DNA of 64,000 bases from positions 432,240 through 496,239 of the forward strand of contig NZ_LMEI01000011.1 in the NCBI RefSeq assembly GCF_001426585.1, in the 5' to 3' direction. The DNA comes from Streptomyces sp. Root431 (GTDB lineage: Bacteria; Actinomycetota; Actinomycetes; Streptomycetales; Streptomycetaceae). Positions 33,466 to 41,974 of the stretch are shown here, piece by piece. The notes beneath the pieces were generated by a model that did not search any database, was not told the origin of the DNA, and worked only from the letters and a program-made list of their open reading frames with translations. The position numbers and the translations under genes are program-made. Each line of letters begins with the position of its first letter. The first letter of the stretch is position 1.

Positions 33466-34758
33466 TCAGCAGTCGCAGCCGCAGCTGCAGTCCCCGCAGC
33501 AGCCGTCGCCCTCGCAGCAGGAGGAGCAGTTGCTGCAGCAGTCACAGCAGTCGCAGCAGCTGCCGGGGTCGCACTGCTGGCAGAGCCCCTCGCGCCGCTG
33601 CCGGCTCCAGGGGTCCTCGAAGGTCCCGCAGCACATCTGGCAGGTGCAGGCCAGGCCGACCCAGAGGGCGCATCCGGCTATCAGTCCGCGCCGGTTCGGC
33701 GGCCCGGGCGGGAACGGCCCGCCGGGACCTCCGGGGCCACCGGGGCCGGGGGCGTAGGGCCCGCCGGGTCCACCCGGGCCGCCGGGGCCGGGGGCGTACG
33801 GGTTGCCGGGGACGGGTCCCGGCCCGTGGGGCGCGTACGGGTTCCCCGGCACCGGACCCTGCCCGTGCACCGGCCCCTGCCCCGGCGCTCCGTGCGAGCA
33901 GCTCGTCGTGCCGAAAGCGCGGTCCACCGAGGTACGGAGCTCGTGGGCGAGCAGGACGTGGACCAGCCTGCCGTCGGTGAACTCGGCGTCCCGCAGGGCG
34001 AGGCGGATGCCGTGCAGGGCGTCGTCGGCGAGCCGGCGGGCCTCCTCCCGGGAGGTGCCGGTCGCGGTGAGCGGGTTCCAGGCGCCCGCCGCCGCGTCGG
34101 CCGGCTGGTCCTCGACGGCGTCGAGGAGGTGGGCGAGGCGGCCGAAGAGCCGGCCCGCCTCGGCGAGCGGCGCGGCGTTCCCCGGGCGCCCGGCGAGGAC
34201 GGCGGTGTGCGCGAAGGCGGCCGCGGTCGCGGTCTCGGTCGGCTCGGTGACGGCGAGCAGCGGCGTACCGATGCCGGCGAGGGACTCGAGCCCGGCCTGC
34301 CGGTCGACGGCGTCGACGAGGACGGCGGTGTCGAAGCCGAGGGCGCGGCCGGTCCTGGCCCCGGCCCGGTCCCAAGAGCGGGCGACACGGCGGGCCGCCA
34401 GGGCGACCGGCTTGCGCGCCAACAGGCCGTCCCGGTCGGCGACGTGGTCCCGTACCTTCGCGGAGGCGAGGACGAGCGAGACGGCGGCGGCGAGGCGCGC
34501 GCCCTCCCCCTGGGCCACCGGCGCGGTCCGCATCCCGCGCAGCGGGCAGGGTCCCGCGGTGCGCCGCCCGGTCGCCACCGTGCCGGTCTGAGCCTCCGTC
34601 AGAACCGAGACGATGAGCCCGTCATAGTTGGTGACGACCCGGGCGAACTGCCCGTGGTCCGCCCGAAGCGCCAGGCAGAGGCCGCAGAGGTGGGCCATCC
34701 AGTCGACTTTGAGTCCGTCGGTGAGCCGGTGCGTGCAGGGTCTGACGATTCCGAACAT
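33466..34758 (-). CDS. DUF5685-family protein with extreme cysteine-rich C-terminus
   Basis: A 430-residue protein. The conserved N-terminus (FGIVRPCTHRL, then MAHLCGLCLALR) with paired cysteines is the DUF5685 hallmark. The first ~290 residues are helical. A Gly/Pro-rich linker (about 295-355, PGPGGPGGPGGP repeats) leads to one hydrophobic stretch (GLIAGCALWVGLACTCQMCC) and a tail of about 35 residues with nearly 20 cysteines in CCDCCDCC- and CCGDCSCGCDC-type runs. Such a tail suggests metal binding or a cysteine store. ATG 34758 is chosen by the family N-terminus; upstream codons are open. Function unknown. It is convergent with the binding-protein gene. Confidence 0.8.
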   Translation of the reverse strand: MFGIVRPCTHRLTDGLKVDWMAHLCGLCLALRADHGQFARVVTNYDGLIVSVLTEAQTGTVATGRRTAGPCPLRGMRTAPVAQGEGARLAAAVSLVLASAKVRDHVADRDGLLARKPVALAARRVARSWDRAGARTGRALGFDTAVLVDAVDRQAGLESLAGIGTPLLAVTEPTETATAAAFAHTAVLAGRPGNAAPLAEAGRLFGRLAHLLDAVEDQPADAAAGAWNPLTATGTSREEARRLADDALHGIRLALRDAEFTDGRLVHVLLAHELRTSVDRAFGTTSCSHGAPGQGPVHGQGPVPGNPYAPHGPGPVPGNPYAPGPGGPGGPGGPYAPGPGGPGGPGGPFPPGPPNRRGLIAGCALWVGLACTCQMCCGTFEDPWSRQRREGLCQQCDPGSCCDCCDCCSNCSSCCEGDGCCGDCSCGCDC

Positions 34759-35069
34759 GAGGTGCCCCCGTGAGCCGTACGAAGTGCCGTCGAGCGGCTT
34801 CGCGGCATCGTAGCGAGCCGCGTCGTTCACCCGTACGCGCCCATCGTCACCCTTCTGGCCCGACTTTCATATTTTAAGTTGCACACCCCTCCGTCAGGCC
34901 CCGCATACCGCAAGATTCCTGACGTATCGCCAGAAATCGACGCTCACGTTCTGCACCAGTACCGTCACGAATCCCCTGCGCGCCGTGTATCCACTTGGCG
35001 CGCGATCCGCATCATGGACGACGATAGGGATTGCGGAACCACAAGTGACCGCGCTGAAAGGAGGCGTCC
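34759..35069. other. 311-bp intergenic region between DUF5685 gene and sepF-like gene
   Basis: This divergent region must contain both promoters. It includes an unusually A/T-rich patch (CATATTTTAAGTT around 34868-34880). A strong Shine-Dalgarno (AAAGGAGG) lies just before 35070. No open reading frame, hairpin or promoter pair good enough to call was found. Confidence 0.5.
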
Positions 35070-35504
35070 ATGGGATCGGTGCGCAAGGCAAGTGCCTGGC
35101 TGGGACTCGTCGAGGACAACGACGAGCGTTACTACGACGACGAGTACGCCGACGGTGCCGAGAACGGCGACGCCTGGGTGACGGACCCCCGTGTCCGGGT
35201 GGCCACGGACACCGCCCAGGATCAGGGCCGCCGGATCGCCACCGTCTCCCCCGACGGCTTCCGGGACGCCCGGGGCATCGGAGAGCTCTTCCGGGACGGT
35301 GTTCCGGTGATCGTGAACCTGACCGGGATGGAGCCGCACGACGCCAAGCGCGTGGTCGACTTCGCCGCAGGCCTCGCCTTCGGTCTGCGCGGCTCGATCG
35401 AGCGCGTGGCGACGCGGGTCTTCCTGCTCACTCCCGCCGACACCCAGATCGTCGGCGGAGAGTCCCGTCGGCGTCCGCAGGACGGTTTCTTCAACCAGAG
35501 CTGA
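35070..35504 (+). CDS. sflA: SepF-like cell division protein (SflA-type)
   Basis: A 144-residue SepF homologue. The N-terminal amphipathic segment VRKASAWLGLVED fits membrane binding; an acidic linker (about 15-45) is followed by the SepF core with RRIATVSPDGFRDARGIGELF and PVIVNLTGMEPHDAKRVVDFAAGLAFGLRG (quoted as two parts), ending VFLLTPADTQI. SepF links FtsZ to the membrane. Streptomyces has a true sepF beside ftsZ plus two paralogs, SflA and SflB, that affect branching and sporulation septation. Lack of nearby ftsZ and the gene neighbourhood, which recalls SCO1749, favour SflA. AAAGGAGG is six bases before the ATG. Confidence 0.85.
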   Translation: MGSVRKASAWLGLVEDNDERYYDDEYADGAENGDAWVTDPRVRVATDTAQDQGRRIATVSPDGFRDARGIGELFRDGVPVIVNLTGMEPHDAKRVVDFAAGLAFGLRGSIERVATRVFLLTPADTQIVGGESRRRPQDGFFNQS

Positions 35505-35546
35505 GCGGGTCCGCCGGCCCGACCGGGCACCACCCGAGGAATCGGG

Positions 35547-37259
35547 TCAGTGCGCCGGACGTCCCGAGCCGGCGGGCTCGATCGCTTCCCGGGTCGCGGG
35601 CACCCGCGGCTCGGCCGGCTTGCCCGGAGCGTCCGAGGGGCTCGCCGCGTGCGCCCCGTCCACCGTCGGCGGCTCGCCCACCTCCGGCGACGCGTACACC
35701 TCGTACGACTCCCCCGCTTCCGCCGGACACTCCATGACCCGGGGCAGTCGCCGGGCCATCAGCGCGCCGACGAGCAGCAGGACGGCGCTCACGCAGAGCG
35801 TGATGTGCAGCCCGTCCACGAAGGCGTGCCGGGCGGCCTGGTGCAGGGCCGTGCCCGCCGTGCCGCCGAGCTGGTCGGCGACCTTGTAGGCCTCGCCGAG
35901 GGAGTTCGAAGCGGCGCTGCTCGCCTCCGCCGGCACCCCGGGGACCGAGGCGAGCCCGGGGGCGTACGCGGCGTTCATCACGCTGCCGAGCAGCGCGATG
36001 CCCATGCCGGCGCCGAGCTGGTACGAGGTCTCGCCGATCGCGGCGGCGCCGCCCGCGCTCCGCTGCGGTGCCTCGCTGAGCATCGACTCGTACGCCGAGA
36101 AGAGCGTGGTCTGCAGGCCGAAGCCGAGCAGCACGAAGCCCACCGTGAGCAGCAGCGGCCGGTCGTGCTGCCCCATGAAGGTGAGCAGCAGCACCGCGGC
36201 GGCGGTGAGCACGAAGCCCCAGCCGACCATCCGTCGCGGGCCGATCCTGCGCAGGGTGTACGAGCCGGTGGCACCGGCCGCCATGGCGGCGAAGGTGAGC
36301 GGCAGGAGCCGGAGCCCGGTCTCCAGGGGGCTCAGTCCGAGGACGAGCTGAAGGTACTGGACGGCGATGAGCTCCAGGCCGACCAGGGCCAGCATGCCGA
36401 TGACGATGCAGCCGACCGAGGTGGTGAAGGCCGCCCGGGAGAAGAGCCGCATGTCGATCAGCGGGTGCGGGCGCCGCTTCTGCCGGCGGACGAAGAGGAC
36501 GAGGAGCGCGGCGCCGACGAGCAGCGGTCCCGCGGTCGGGAGGGCGAGCAGCGGCTCGCCGGCTCCGGCGCGCTTGACCCCGAGGACGCAGCCGAGGACT
36601 CCGGCGGCGGCCATGAGGGCGCCGAGGACGTCCCAGGGGCCGTCGGAGTCTCCCCGGGATTCGGGGAGGAGACGGCGGCCCAGCGGCAGGATCAGTGCCA
36701 TCAGCGGGATGTTGATGAGGAAGACGGAGCCCCACCAGTAGTGCTCGACGAGGAAGCCGCCGAGCACCGGTCCGGTCGCGGCCCCGACCGCGGCGACCGC
36801 GGTCCAGATGCCGATGGCGGTGGCGCGCTCCCTCCGGTCGGGGAAGACCGTCCGGAGGATGGAGAGCGTCGCGGGCATGATCATGGCGCCGCCGACGCCG
36901 AGGAGCGCGCGGGCCGCGATGAGGACCCCCGGCTCGGTGGCGAGGGCGGCGATCGCCGAGGCGACGCCGAACAGCGCGTAGCCGAGGAGGAGGACCCGCC
37001 GTCTGCCGACCCGGTCGCCGAGGGTGCCGAAGAGGATCAGCAGCGAGGCGCAGATCAGTGGGTAGGCGTCGACGATCCAGAGCAGCGCGGTCGAACTGGG
37101 GCGCAGGTCCTCGGTGAGCGAGGGGACGGCGACGTGGAGGATGGTCGCGTCGAGGGCGACCAGGAGAAGGCTGACGCAGAGGACGACCAGGACGACCCAG
37201 CGATTGGTTCCGCCGTCGGCGGCACGCTCTCGTGCTCGGGCCGTGATCGTCCGCGACAT
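35547..37259 (-). CDS. MFS multidrug transporter, DHA2 (14-helix) family
   Basis: A 570-residue exporter with about 14 membrane helices. Motif A is seen as GTLGDRVGRRRVL near residue 78, motif C-like glycine/proline stretch as AAVGAATGPVLGGF near 160, and motif D1 as LDATILHVAVPSLTEDL near 40. An extra ~70-residue hydrophilic C-terminus rich in Pro/Glu/Ala follows the last helix. DHA2 members expel antibiotics, dyes and own-made metabolites by proton antiport. ATG 37259 has GGGAGG eight bases upstream. It is convergent with sflA. A TGTTTGAA inverted repeat about 215 bp upstream may be an operator. Substrate not predictable. Confidence 0.9.
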   Translation of the reverse strand: MSRTITARARERAADGGTNRWVVLVVLCVSLLLVALDATILHVAVPSLTEDLRPSSTALLWIVDAYPLICASLLILFGTLGDRVGRRRVLLLGYALFGVASAIAALATEPGVLIAARALLGVGGAMIMPATLSILRTVFPDRRERATAIGIWTAVAAVGAATGPVLGGFLVEHYWWGSVFLINIPLMALILPLGRRLLPESRGDSDGPWDVLGALMAAAGVLGCVLGVKRAGAGEPLLALPTAGPLLVGAALLVLFVRRQKRRPHPLIDMRLFSRAAFTTSVGCIVIGMLALVGLELIAVQYLQLVLGLSPLETGLRLLPLTFAAMAAGATGSYTLRRIGPRRMVGWGFVLTAAAVLLLTFMGQHDRPLLLTVGFVLLGFGLQTTLFSAYESMLSEAPQRSAGGAAAIGETSYQLGAGMGIALLGSVMNAAYAPGLASVPGVPAEASSAASNSLGEAYKVADQLGGTAGTALHQAARHAFVDGLHITLCVSAVLLLVGALMARRLPRVMECPAEAGESYEVYASPEVGEPPTVDGAHAASPSDAPGKPAEPRVPATREAIEPAGSGRPAH

Positions 37260-37666
37260 GTACGTACCTCCCAGTGAAGCTCTCGCGCTCGGCAGGCGCC
37301 GACCAGGGCGTTTGCCCCCTGGGGCGGCCCGACATCGACGGGCGAGTGAGCCGTCAGCGTACGCGAGTTCACCCCCCGAGCGCGTGGTGCAGCTCTCACC
37401 CCGGCGGGCCTCCGCCTGTGGCGTACGCCACTCGGCGCGGCCCGCGCGTCGCATGGAATTCCGTACGTATACCTGTTTGAAGCAATTCCCCTGCGTTCAA
37501 ACACTCTTCCGAAAAGAGACTCTCCGGCAATAGGGCTGAAGGTCATCGGATTTACCGACGGACGCCGGGAATGAAACGGCGACTGAGACCTACTCCACAT
37601 CACATGGTCATCACGAAGGCACCGGATCGACCGGGACGGCTTCTCACTCCCTGTAACGTCGATTGG
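37260..37666. other. 407-bp divergent intergenic region with an inverted repeat
   Basis: Holds the promoters of the MFS gene and the PAP2 gene. TGTTTGAA (37474-37481) and TTCAAACA (37496-37503) form a perfect 8-bp inverted repeat with a 14-bp spacer, a possible repressor site. A -10-like TAACGT (37654-37659) lies 7 nt before the GTG at 37667. No gene seen. Confidence 0.5.
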
Positions 37667-38548
37667 GTGCGTACCGACATCTTTGCCCGGCTGGACCGGG
37701 AGCCGGAACCGCCGAAGATAGAGGTCCCTCGGATGACCCGCACGCGTCTCGCGCTCTTCGGCGGGACGTCGGCGTTCTATCTGGCCATTGTCGTCGCGGT
37801 GCTGCTGTCGACGTGGCTGGTGACCCTCGACTGGAAGATCATGTTGTTCCGGCCCTATCAGCAGTGGCCGGAGATCCATGGCTTCCTCGACTACTACGTC
37901 GTCCTCGGTCAGCGCGGCCCCACGGCCGTCATGGTGGCCGCATGGCTGGGCTGGCGCTCCTGGCGTCAGCACACCCTGCGGCCATTGCTGTGTCTCGGCG
38001 CGGCGCTGCTGCTGCTCAACGTCTCGGTCGGCGCGGTCAAGCTCGGGCTCGGCCGCCTCGGCCCCCACTACGCGACGCAGGTCGGCTCCGCCGAGCTCTT
38101 CGCGGGCGGCGATATATTCCCCTCCGGTCACACCGCCAACGCGGTCGTGACCTGGGGCATCCTCGCCTATCTGGCGACCACACCGAGGGCCAGGCGCTAC
38201 CTGTCGGCCCTCTCCGCCGTGGTCGCGCTCGGCGTCGGCCTCACCACCGTCTATCTGGGCACGCACTGGCTGAGCGACGTCCTGCTCGGCTGGGCCGCCG
38301 GGCTCCTGGTCCTGCTCGCCCTGCCCTGGTGCGAGCCGGTCCTCGCGGTGGCGGAGTCCTGGATCCTCGCGCTGCGCGACCGGCTCCTGGACCGGCTGCG
38401 CGACCGCCGCCGGCTGGTGCCCTCCCTGCCCGTGGCCTCCGGCGGACCGCGCCCCGGGTTCTTCCCGCAGCGCCCGACCGGAGCCGAGGAGCCCGTCCGC
38501 GAGACCGTGGGAGTGGCCCGCGGCCGCGCCCCGGCGACGCGCGGCTGA
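37667..38548 (+). CDS. PAP2-family membrane phosphatase
   Basis: A 293-residue integral membrane phosphatase with about six helices. The three catalytic motifs are present: VKLGLGRLGP (K-x6-RP variant), FPSGHTAN with the catalytic histidine, and VYLGTHWLSDVLLGW with the second histidine and aspartate. Relatives remove phosphate from phosphatidic acid, undecaprenyl pyrophosphate or similar lipids outside the membrane. An arginine-rich helix and a Pro-rich cytoplasmic tail follow the last helix. GTG 37667 is preferred since TAACGT seven bases upstream looks like a leaderless -10; 32 upstream codons are open from 37571. It ends in a strong terminator. Confidence 0.87.
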   Translation: MRTDIFARLDREPEPPKIEVPRMTRTRLALFGGTSAFYLAIVVAVLLSTWLVTLDWKIMLFRPYQQWPEIHGFLDYYVVLGQRGPTAVMVAAWLGWRSWRQHTLRPLLCLGAALLLLNVSVGAVKLGLGRLGPHYATQVGSAELFAGGDIFPSGHTANAVVTWGILAYLATTPRARRYLSALSAVVALGVGLTTVYLGTHWLSDVLLGWAAGLLVLLALPWCEPVLAVAESWILALRDRLLDRLRDRRRLVPSLPVASGGPRPGFFPQRPTGAEEPVRETVGVARGRAPATRG

Positions 38549-38568
38549 CCTCACCCCCTGCGTGAAAG

Positions 38569-38602
38569 GAAAGGCCCCGACCGTCCTCGGCCGGGGCCTT
38601 TC
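38569..38602. terminator. Terminator hairpin between the PAP2 gene and the convergent I78 gene
   Basis: A 15-bp stem with one mismatch (GAAAGGCCCCGACCG and partner) around a TCCT loop, followed by CCC. It lies between two convergent stops and can work both ways. Confidence 0.8.
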
Positions 38603-38622
38603 CCCTGTTCACAGCCCTGGTC

Positions 38623-38838
38623 TCAACCGATCCAGCAGCGGGTGACGGCGCCGTCCTCGACCTCGAAGTTGATACGCCCCGACAGGTATTCCATGGTGAT
38701 GATCGAACCGGGCGGCAAGGACCTGACGACCTTCCAGCCCCGTGCCCTGGCGAGCTGCTCGGCACCGTCGCCGTCGAGTCCCACATAGGACTCGGGAGCG
38801 TCGCGGGGCGGTTCGGGAGTGCGCGATGTGGGTGACAT
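38623..38838 (-). CDS. Proteinase inhibitor I78 family protein
   Basis: A 71-residue protein with the I78 inhibitor pattern: GLDGDGAEQLARARGW, VVRSLPPGSIITMEYLSGRINFEVEDG (given here in pieces) and the C-terminal RCWIG. Family members are small serine protease inhibitors; this one has no signal peptide and could act on intracellular proteases. ATG 38838 is chosen because TAACGT lies seven bases upstream (38846-38851 on the plus strand), implying a leaderless transcript; a GTG three codons earlier is alternative. It is convergent with the PAP2 gene. Confidence 0.75.
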   Translation of the reverse strand: MSPTSRTPEPPRDAPESYVGLDGDGAEQLARARGWKVVRSLPPGSIITMEYLSGRINFEVEDGAVTRCWIG

Positions 38839-39226
38839 AGGCCTCACGTTAGCCTCTTTGCGGTCACGCTTGTGTCACAAGTTCTCGACATATGTTTGAC
38901 ACGCCCTCCGTCACTCGAAGGGACAGTTTCGGGTCGATTCTCCAGCAATTCCCCGCGGCTTCCAGCAGTTCGCACGAAGGGTTTCACCACACTCGTAAGT
39001 CCCGCGGAATTCCCTGTTCCCCACGCGTGGCACGGTGAATTACCCCCGGCCGTACACGCGCCGCCCTCACGCTTCCCTTACACAATGCTTACGCCGACCG
39101 CGCCGGGGAAGTGTCGGCCGACCGGAGCAGTGGTCCCTCCGCCTCCCTCTCCCGCCGCCCCGCCGCGCGCATCATGTCCGGACGCCCGGCGAGCAGGACA
39201 CGCCCCGGGGGCGAGGCGGAGGCACG
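38839..39226. other. 388-bp intergenic region upstream of the orphan oxidase subunit I gene
   Basis: The region contains a 13-bp palindrome CTTGTGTCACAAG (38869-38881) and a TTGACA hexamer at 38896-38901 without a convincing -10. Short open frames exist but show no coding or leader-peptide character. A GGAGG stands before the ATG at 39227. Nothing else could be supported. Confidence 0.45.
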
Positions 39227-40951
39227 ATGGGCACCGAGACAGCGACCGCGACCGTCGAATCGGCCCGGCAGCGGCAGGGCCGCATCCTGATCGACTGGAT
39301 CACCACGACCGACCACAAGAAGATCGGTCACCTCTACCTGGTCACCTCGTTCGTCTTCTTCCTGCTGGCCGGGCTCATGGCGATGCTGATGCGGGCCGAG
39401 CTGGCCCGCCCGGGGCTCCAGCTCGTGTCGAACATGGAGTTCAACCAGGCCTTCACGCTGCACGGCACGATCATGCTGCTGCTCTTCGCCACGCCCACCT
39501 TCGCCGGCTTCGCCAACGAGCTGGTGCCGTTGCAGATCGGCGCCCCCGACGTCGCCTTCCCGCGGCTGAACATGTTCTCGTACTGGCTGTTCCTCTTCGG
39601 CGGCCTGATGGTGATCGGCTCGCTGCTCACCCCGAGCGGCCCCGCCGCCTTCGGCTGGACCGGCTACGCCCCGCTCAACAGCCTGGAGCGGTCGCCGGGC
39701 GTCGGCGTCGACCTGTGGATCATGGGGCTCGCGCTCTCGGGCTTCGGCACGATCCTCACCTCGGTGAACTTCCTCGCGACCATCGTCGGGATGCGGGCGC
39801 CCGGCATGACCATGTTCCGGATGCCGATCTTCACCTGGAACATCCTCTTCACCGCGGTCCTGGTGATCGTCGCCTTCCCGGTGCTCGCGGCGGCGCTGCT
39901 CGTCCTGGAGGCGGACCGGCGCCTGGGCTCCGTGGTCTTCCAGCCCGAGAACGGCGGGGCGCTGCTGTGGCAGCACCTCTTCTGGTTCTTCGGCCACCCC
40001 GAGGTCTACATCATCGCGCTGCCGTTCTTCGGGATCGTCAGCGAGATCATCCCGGTCTTCGCCCGCAAGCCGATCTTCGGCTACGCGACGCTCGTCGCCG
40101 CCACCATGGCGATCACCGGCCTGTCGGTGGTGGTCTGGGCCCACCACATGTTCGCCACGGGCGCGGTGCTGCTGCCGTTCTTCTCGCTCCTGTCGTTCCT
40201 GATCGCGGTGCCGACCGGGGTGAAGTTCTTCAACTGGACCGGGACGATGCTGCGGGGCTCGCTCTCCTTCGAGACGCCCATGCTGTGGTCGGTCGGCTTC
40301 CTGGTGTCGTTCCTCTTCGGCGGGCTCACCGGGGTGATCCTGGCCTCGCCGCCGATGGACTTCCAGGTCACCGACTCGTACTTCGTCGTGGCCCACTTCC
40401 ACTACACGGTCTTCGGCACCGTCGTCTTCGCGACCTTCGCCGGCTTCTACTTCTGGTGGCCCAAGTTCACCGGCCGGATGCTCGACGAGCGGCTCGGGAA
40501 GATGCACTTCTGGACCCTCTTCGTCGGCTTCCACCTGACGTTCCTGGTGCAGCACTGGCTCGGCGCGGAGGGCATGCCCCGGCGGTACGCCGACTACCTG
40601 GCCGCGGACGGCTTCACCGCCCTCAACACGGTGTCGACGATCGGCGCCTTCCTGCTCGGTGCGTCCACGCTGCCGTTCCTCTACAACGTCTGGTGGACCC
40701 ACCGGTACGGCGCGAAGGTCGACGTGGACGACCCGTGGGGCTTCGGCCGCTCGCTGGAGTGGGCGACCTCGTGCCCGCCGCCCCGGCACAACTTCGACGC
40801 CGTGCCGAAGATCCGCTCCGAGTCGCCCGCCTTCGACCTGCGCCACCCCGAGTACGCGGCCTACGAGCGGATGCGGATCACGAGCCCGCCGCCGTCTCCC
40901 CTGCCCTCTCCCCCGTCGTCCGATCGAGAGCGCGGGACAACCGGTCCCTGA
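39227..40951 (+). CDS. ctaD: Cytochrome c oxidase subunit I (orphan CtaD paralog)
   Basis: A 574-residue heme-copper oxidase catalytic subunit with 12 helices. All metal ligands are seen: low-spin heme His in FTLHGTIMLLL, CuB His and cross-linked Tyr in HPEVYIIALPFFG, the CuB His pair in WAHHMF, and the heme ligands in VAHFHYTVFG. It therefore belongs to the proton-pumping A-type oxidases. The genes for subunits II, III and IV and for heme A assembly are not nearby, so this copy must share partners encoded elsewhere or replace the main CtaD under special conditions. ATG 39227 follows GGAGG. Its last 74 bp overlap the convergent WYL regulator. Confidence 0.93.
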   Translation: MGTETATATVESARQRQGRILIDWITTTDHKKIGHLYLVTSFVFFLLAGLMAMLMRAELARPGLQLVSNMEFNQAFTLHGTIMLLLFATPTFAGFANELVPLQIGAPDVAFPRLNMFSYWLFLFGGLMVIGSLLTPSGPAAFGWTGYAPLNSLERSPGVGVDLWIMGLALSGFGTILTSVNFLATIVGMRAPGMTMFRMPIFTWNILFTAVLVIVAFPVLAAALLVLEADRRLGSVVFQPENGGALLWQHLFWFFGHPEVYIIALPFFGIVSEIIPVFARKPIFGYATLVAATMAITGLSVVVWAHHMFATGAVLLPFFSLLSFLIAVPTGVKFFNWTGTMLRGSLSFETPMLWSVGFLVSFLFGGLTGVILASPPMDFQVTDSYFVVAHFHYTVFGTVVFATFAGFYFWWPKFTGRMLDERLGKMHFWTLFVGFHLTFLVQHWLGAEGMPRRYADYLAADGFTALNTVSTIGAFLLGASTLPFLYNVWWTHRYGAKVDVDDPWGFGRSLEWATSCPPPRHNFDAVPKIRSESPAFDLRHPEYAAYERMRITSPPPSPLPSPPSSDRERGTTGP

Positions 40952-41876
40952 GGTCGCGGACCCGTTCCGTCAGCTCCGGCGGATCGACCACCTCGAAATC
41001 GATCCCCATGAGCACCACGTGCACCACCGCGACCTGGAGGTTGTGCGCCCCCGCCCGCAGCAGACAGCTCGCCTCGCCCTCGGGCTCCAGGACCCCGTCC
41101 ATCGGACCGACGATCGCGGCGGCCTCGGCCGGCGGCACGAACAGCCGGACGGTGACCTCCGTCGCGTACGCCGAACCGGACACCCCCTTCGACACGTACG
41201 CGGCGAGGTCCTCGGCCGGCGGCTCGCGGGGCGGGAAGCGCGGCCCGTGCGGCGGCTTGGGCTCGATGCGGTCGGCCCGGAAGGTCCGCCAGTCGCCGCG
41301 GTCCACGTCCCAGGCGACCAGGTACCAGCGCCGCTCGGTGCAGACGAGCCGGTGCGGTTCGACGGTCCTGCGGGTGGCGGTGCCGCCGTGGTCGCGGTAG
41401 GCGAAGCGGAGCCGCTCGCTGTCCCGGCAGGCGTTGGCCAGCTCGGTGAGCACCTCCGGGTCGACCCGTTCCCGGGGCGTACGGAGCATGGGCACCGTGA
41501 AGTCGGTGAGCGCGCCCACCCGCCGCCGCAGCCGCGCCGGCAGGACCTGCTCCAGCTTGGCGAGGGCGCGTACGGACGTCTCGCCGATGCCCTCGACGCC
41601 CTGGCCCGCGGCGGTGCGCAGGCCGACCGCGACCGCCACGGCCTCCTCGTCGTCGAGGAGCAGCGGCGGCAGCTCGGCCCCGGCCCCGAGCTGATAGCCG
41701 CCGCCGGTGCCGGGGCTGGCGTGCACGGGGTAGCCGAGCTCGCGCAGCCGGTCGACGTCCCGTCGTACCGTGCGCGAGGTCACCCCGAGCCGGTCGGCGA
41801 GATCGGCACCGGACCACTCCCGGTGGGCCTGGAGCAGCGAGAGCAGACGCAGCAGCCGTGCGGAGGTCTCCAACAT
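40878..41876 (-). CDS. WYL-domain transcriptional regulator with DeoR-type HTH
   Basis: A 332-residue regulator. The N-terminal winged helix (about 1-65) reads LLRLLSLLQAHREWSGADLA and VTSRTVRRDVDRLRELGY. The WYL ligand domain follows (about 130-215) with VEPHRLVCTERRWYLVAWD, then a WCX-type C-terminal domain. WYL domains sense nucleic acids or small ligands, and such proteins are general actinobacterial repressors or activators. The start is supported by the family's usual opening MLETSARLL. It overlaps ctaD tail-to-tail by 74 bp, so antisense interference between the two is possible. Confidence 0.9.
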   Translation of the reverse strand: MLETSARLLRLLSLLQAHREWSGADLADRLGVTSRTVRRDVDRLRELGYPVHASPGTGGGYQLGAGAELPPLLLDDEEAVAVAVGLRTAAGQGVEGIGETSVRALAKLEQVLPARLRRRVGALTDFTVPMLRTPRERVDPEVLTELANACRDSERLRFAYRDHGGTATRRTVEPHRLVCTERRWYLVAWDVDRGDWRTFRADRIEPKPPHGPRFPPREPPAEDLAAYVSKGVSGSAYATEVTVRLFVPPAEAAAIVGPMDGVLEPEGEASCLLRAGAHNLQVAVVHVVLMGIDFEVVDPPELTERVRDLRDRLSRALDRTTGERAGETAAGS

Positions 41877-41974
41877 GCCCCGAGTCTGCCAGCCATCGCG
41901 GACACCTACGGTCCTCGATGCCACCGCGGTCCGACGCGATGAAGACCTCAGATGAAGACGTCGGGATGAAGACG

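Noticed and set aside
38869..38881. CTTGTGTCACAAG palindrome considered as a second Rex site before the oxidase gene
   Set aside because: The arms are separated by one base instead of the spacing needed for TGTGAA-N4-TTCACA, and TTC/GAA bases are missing.
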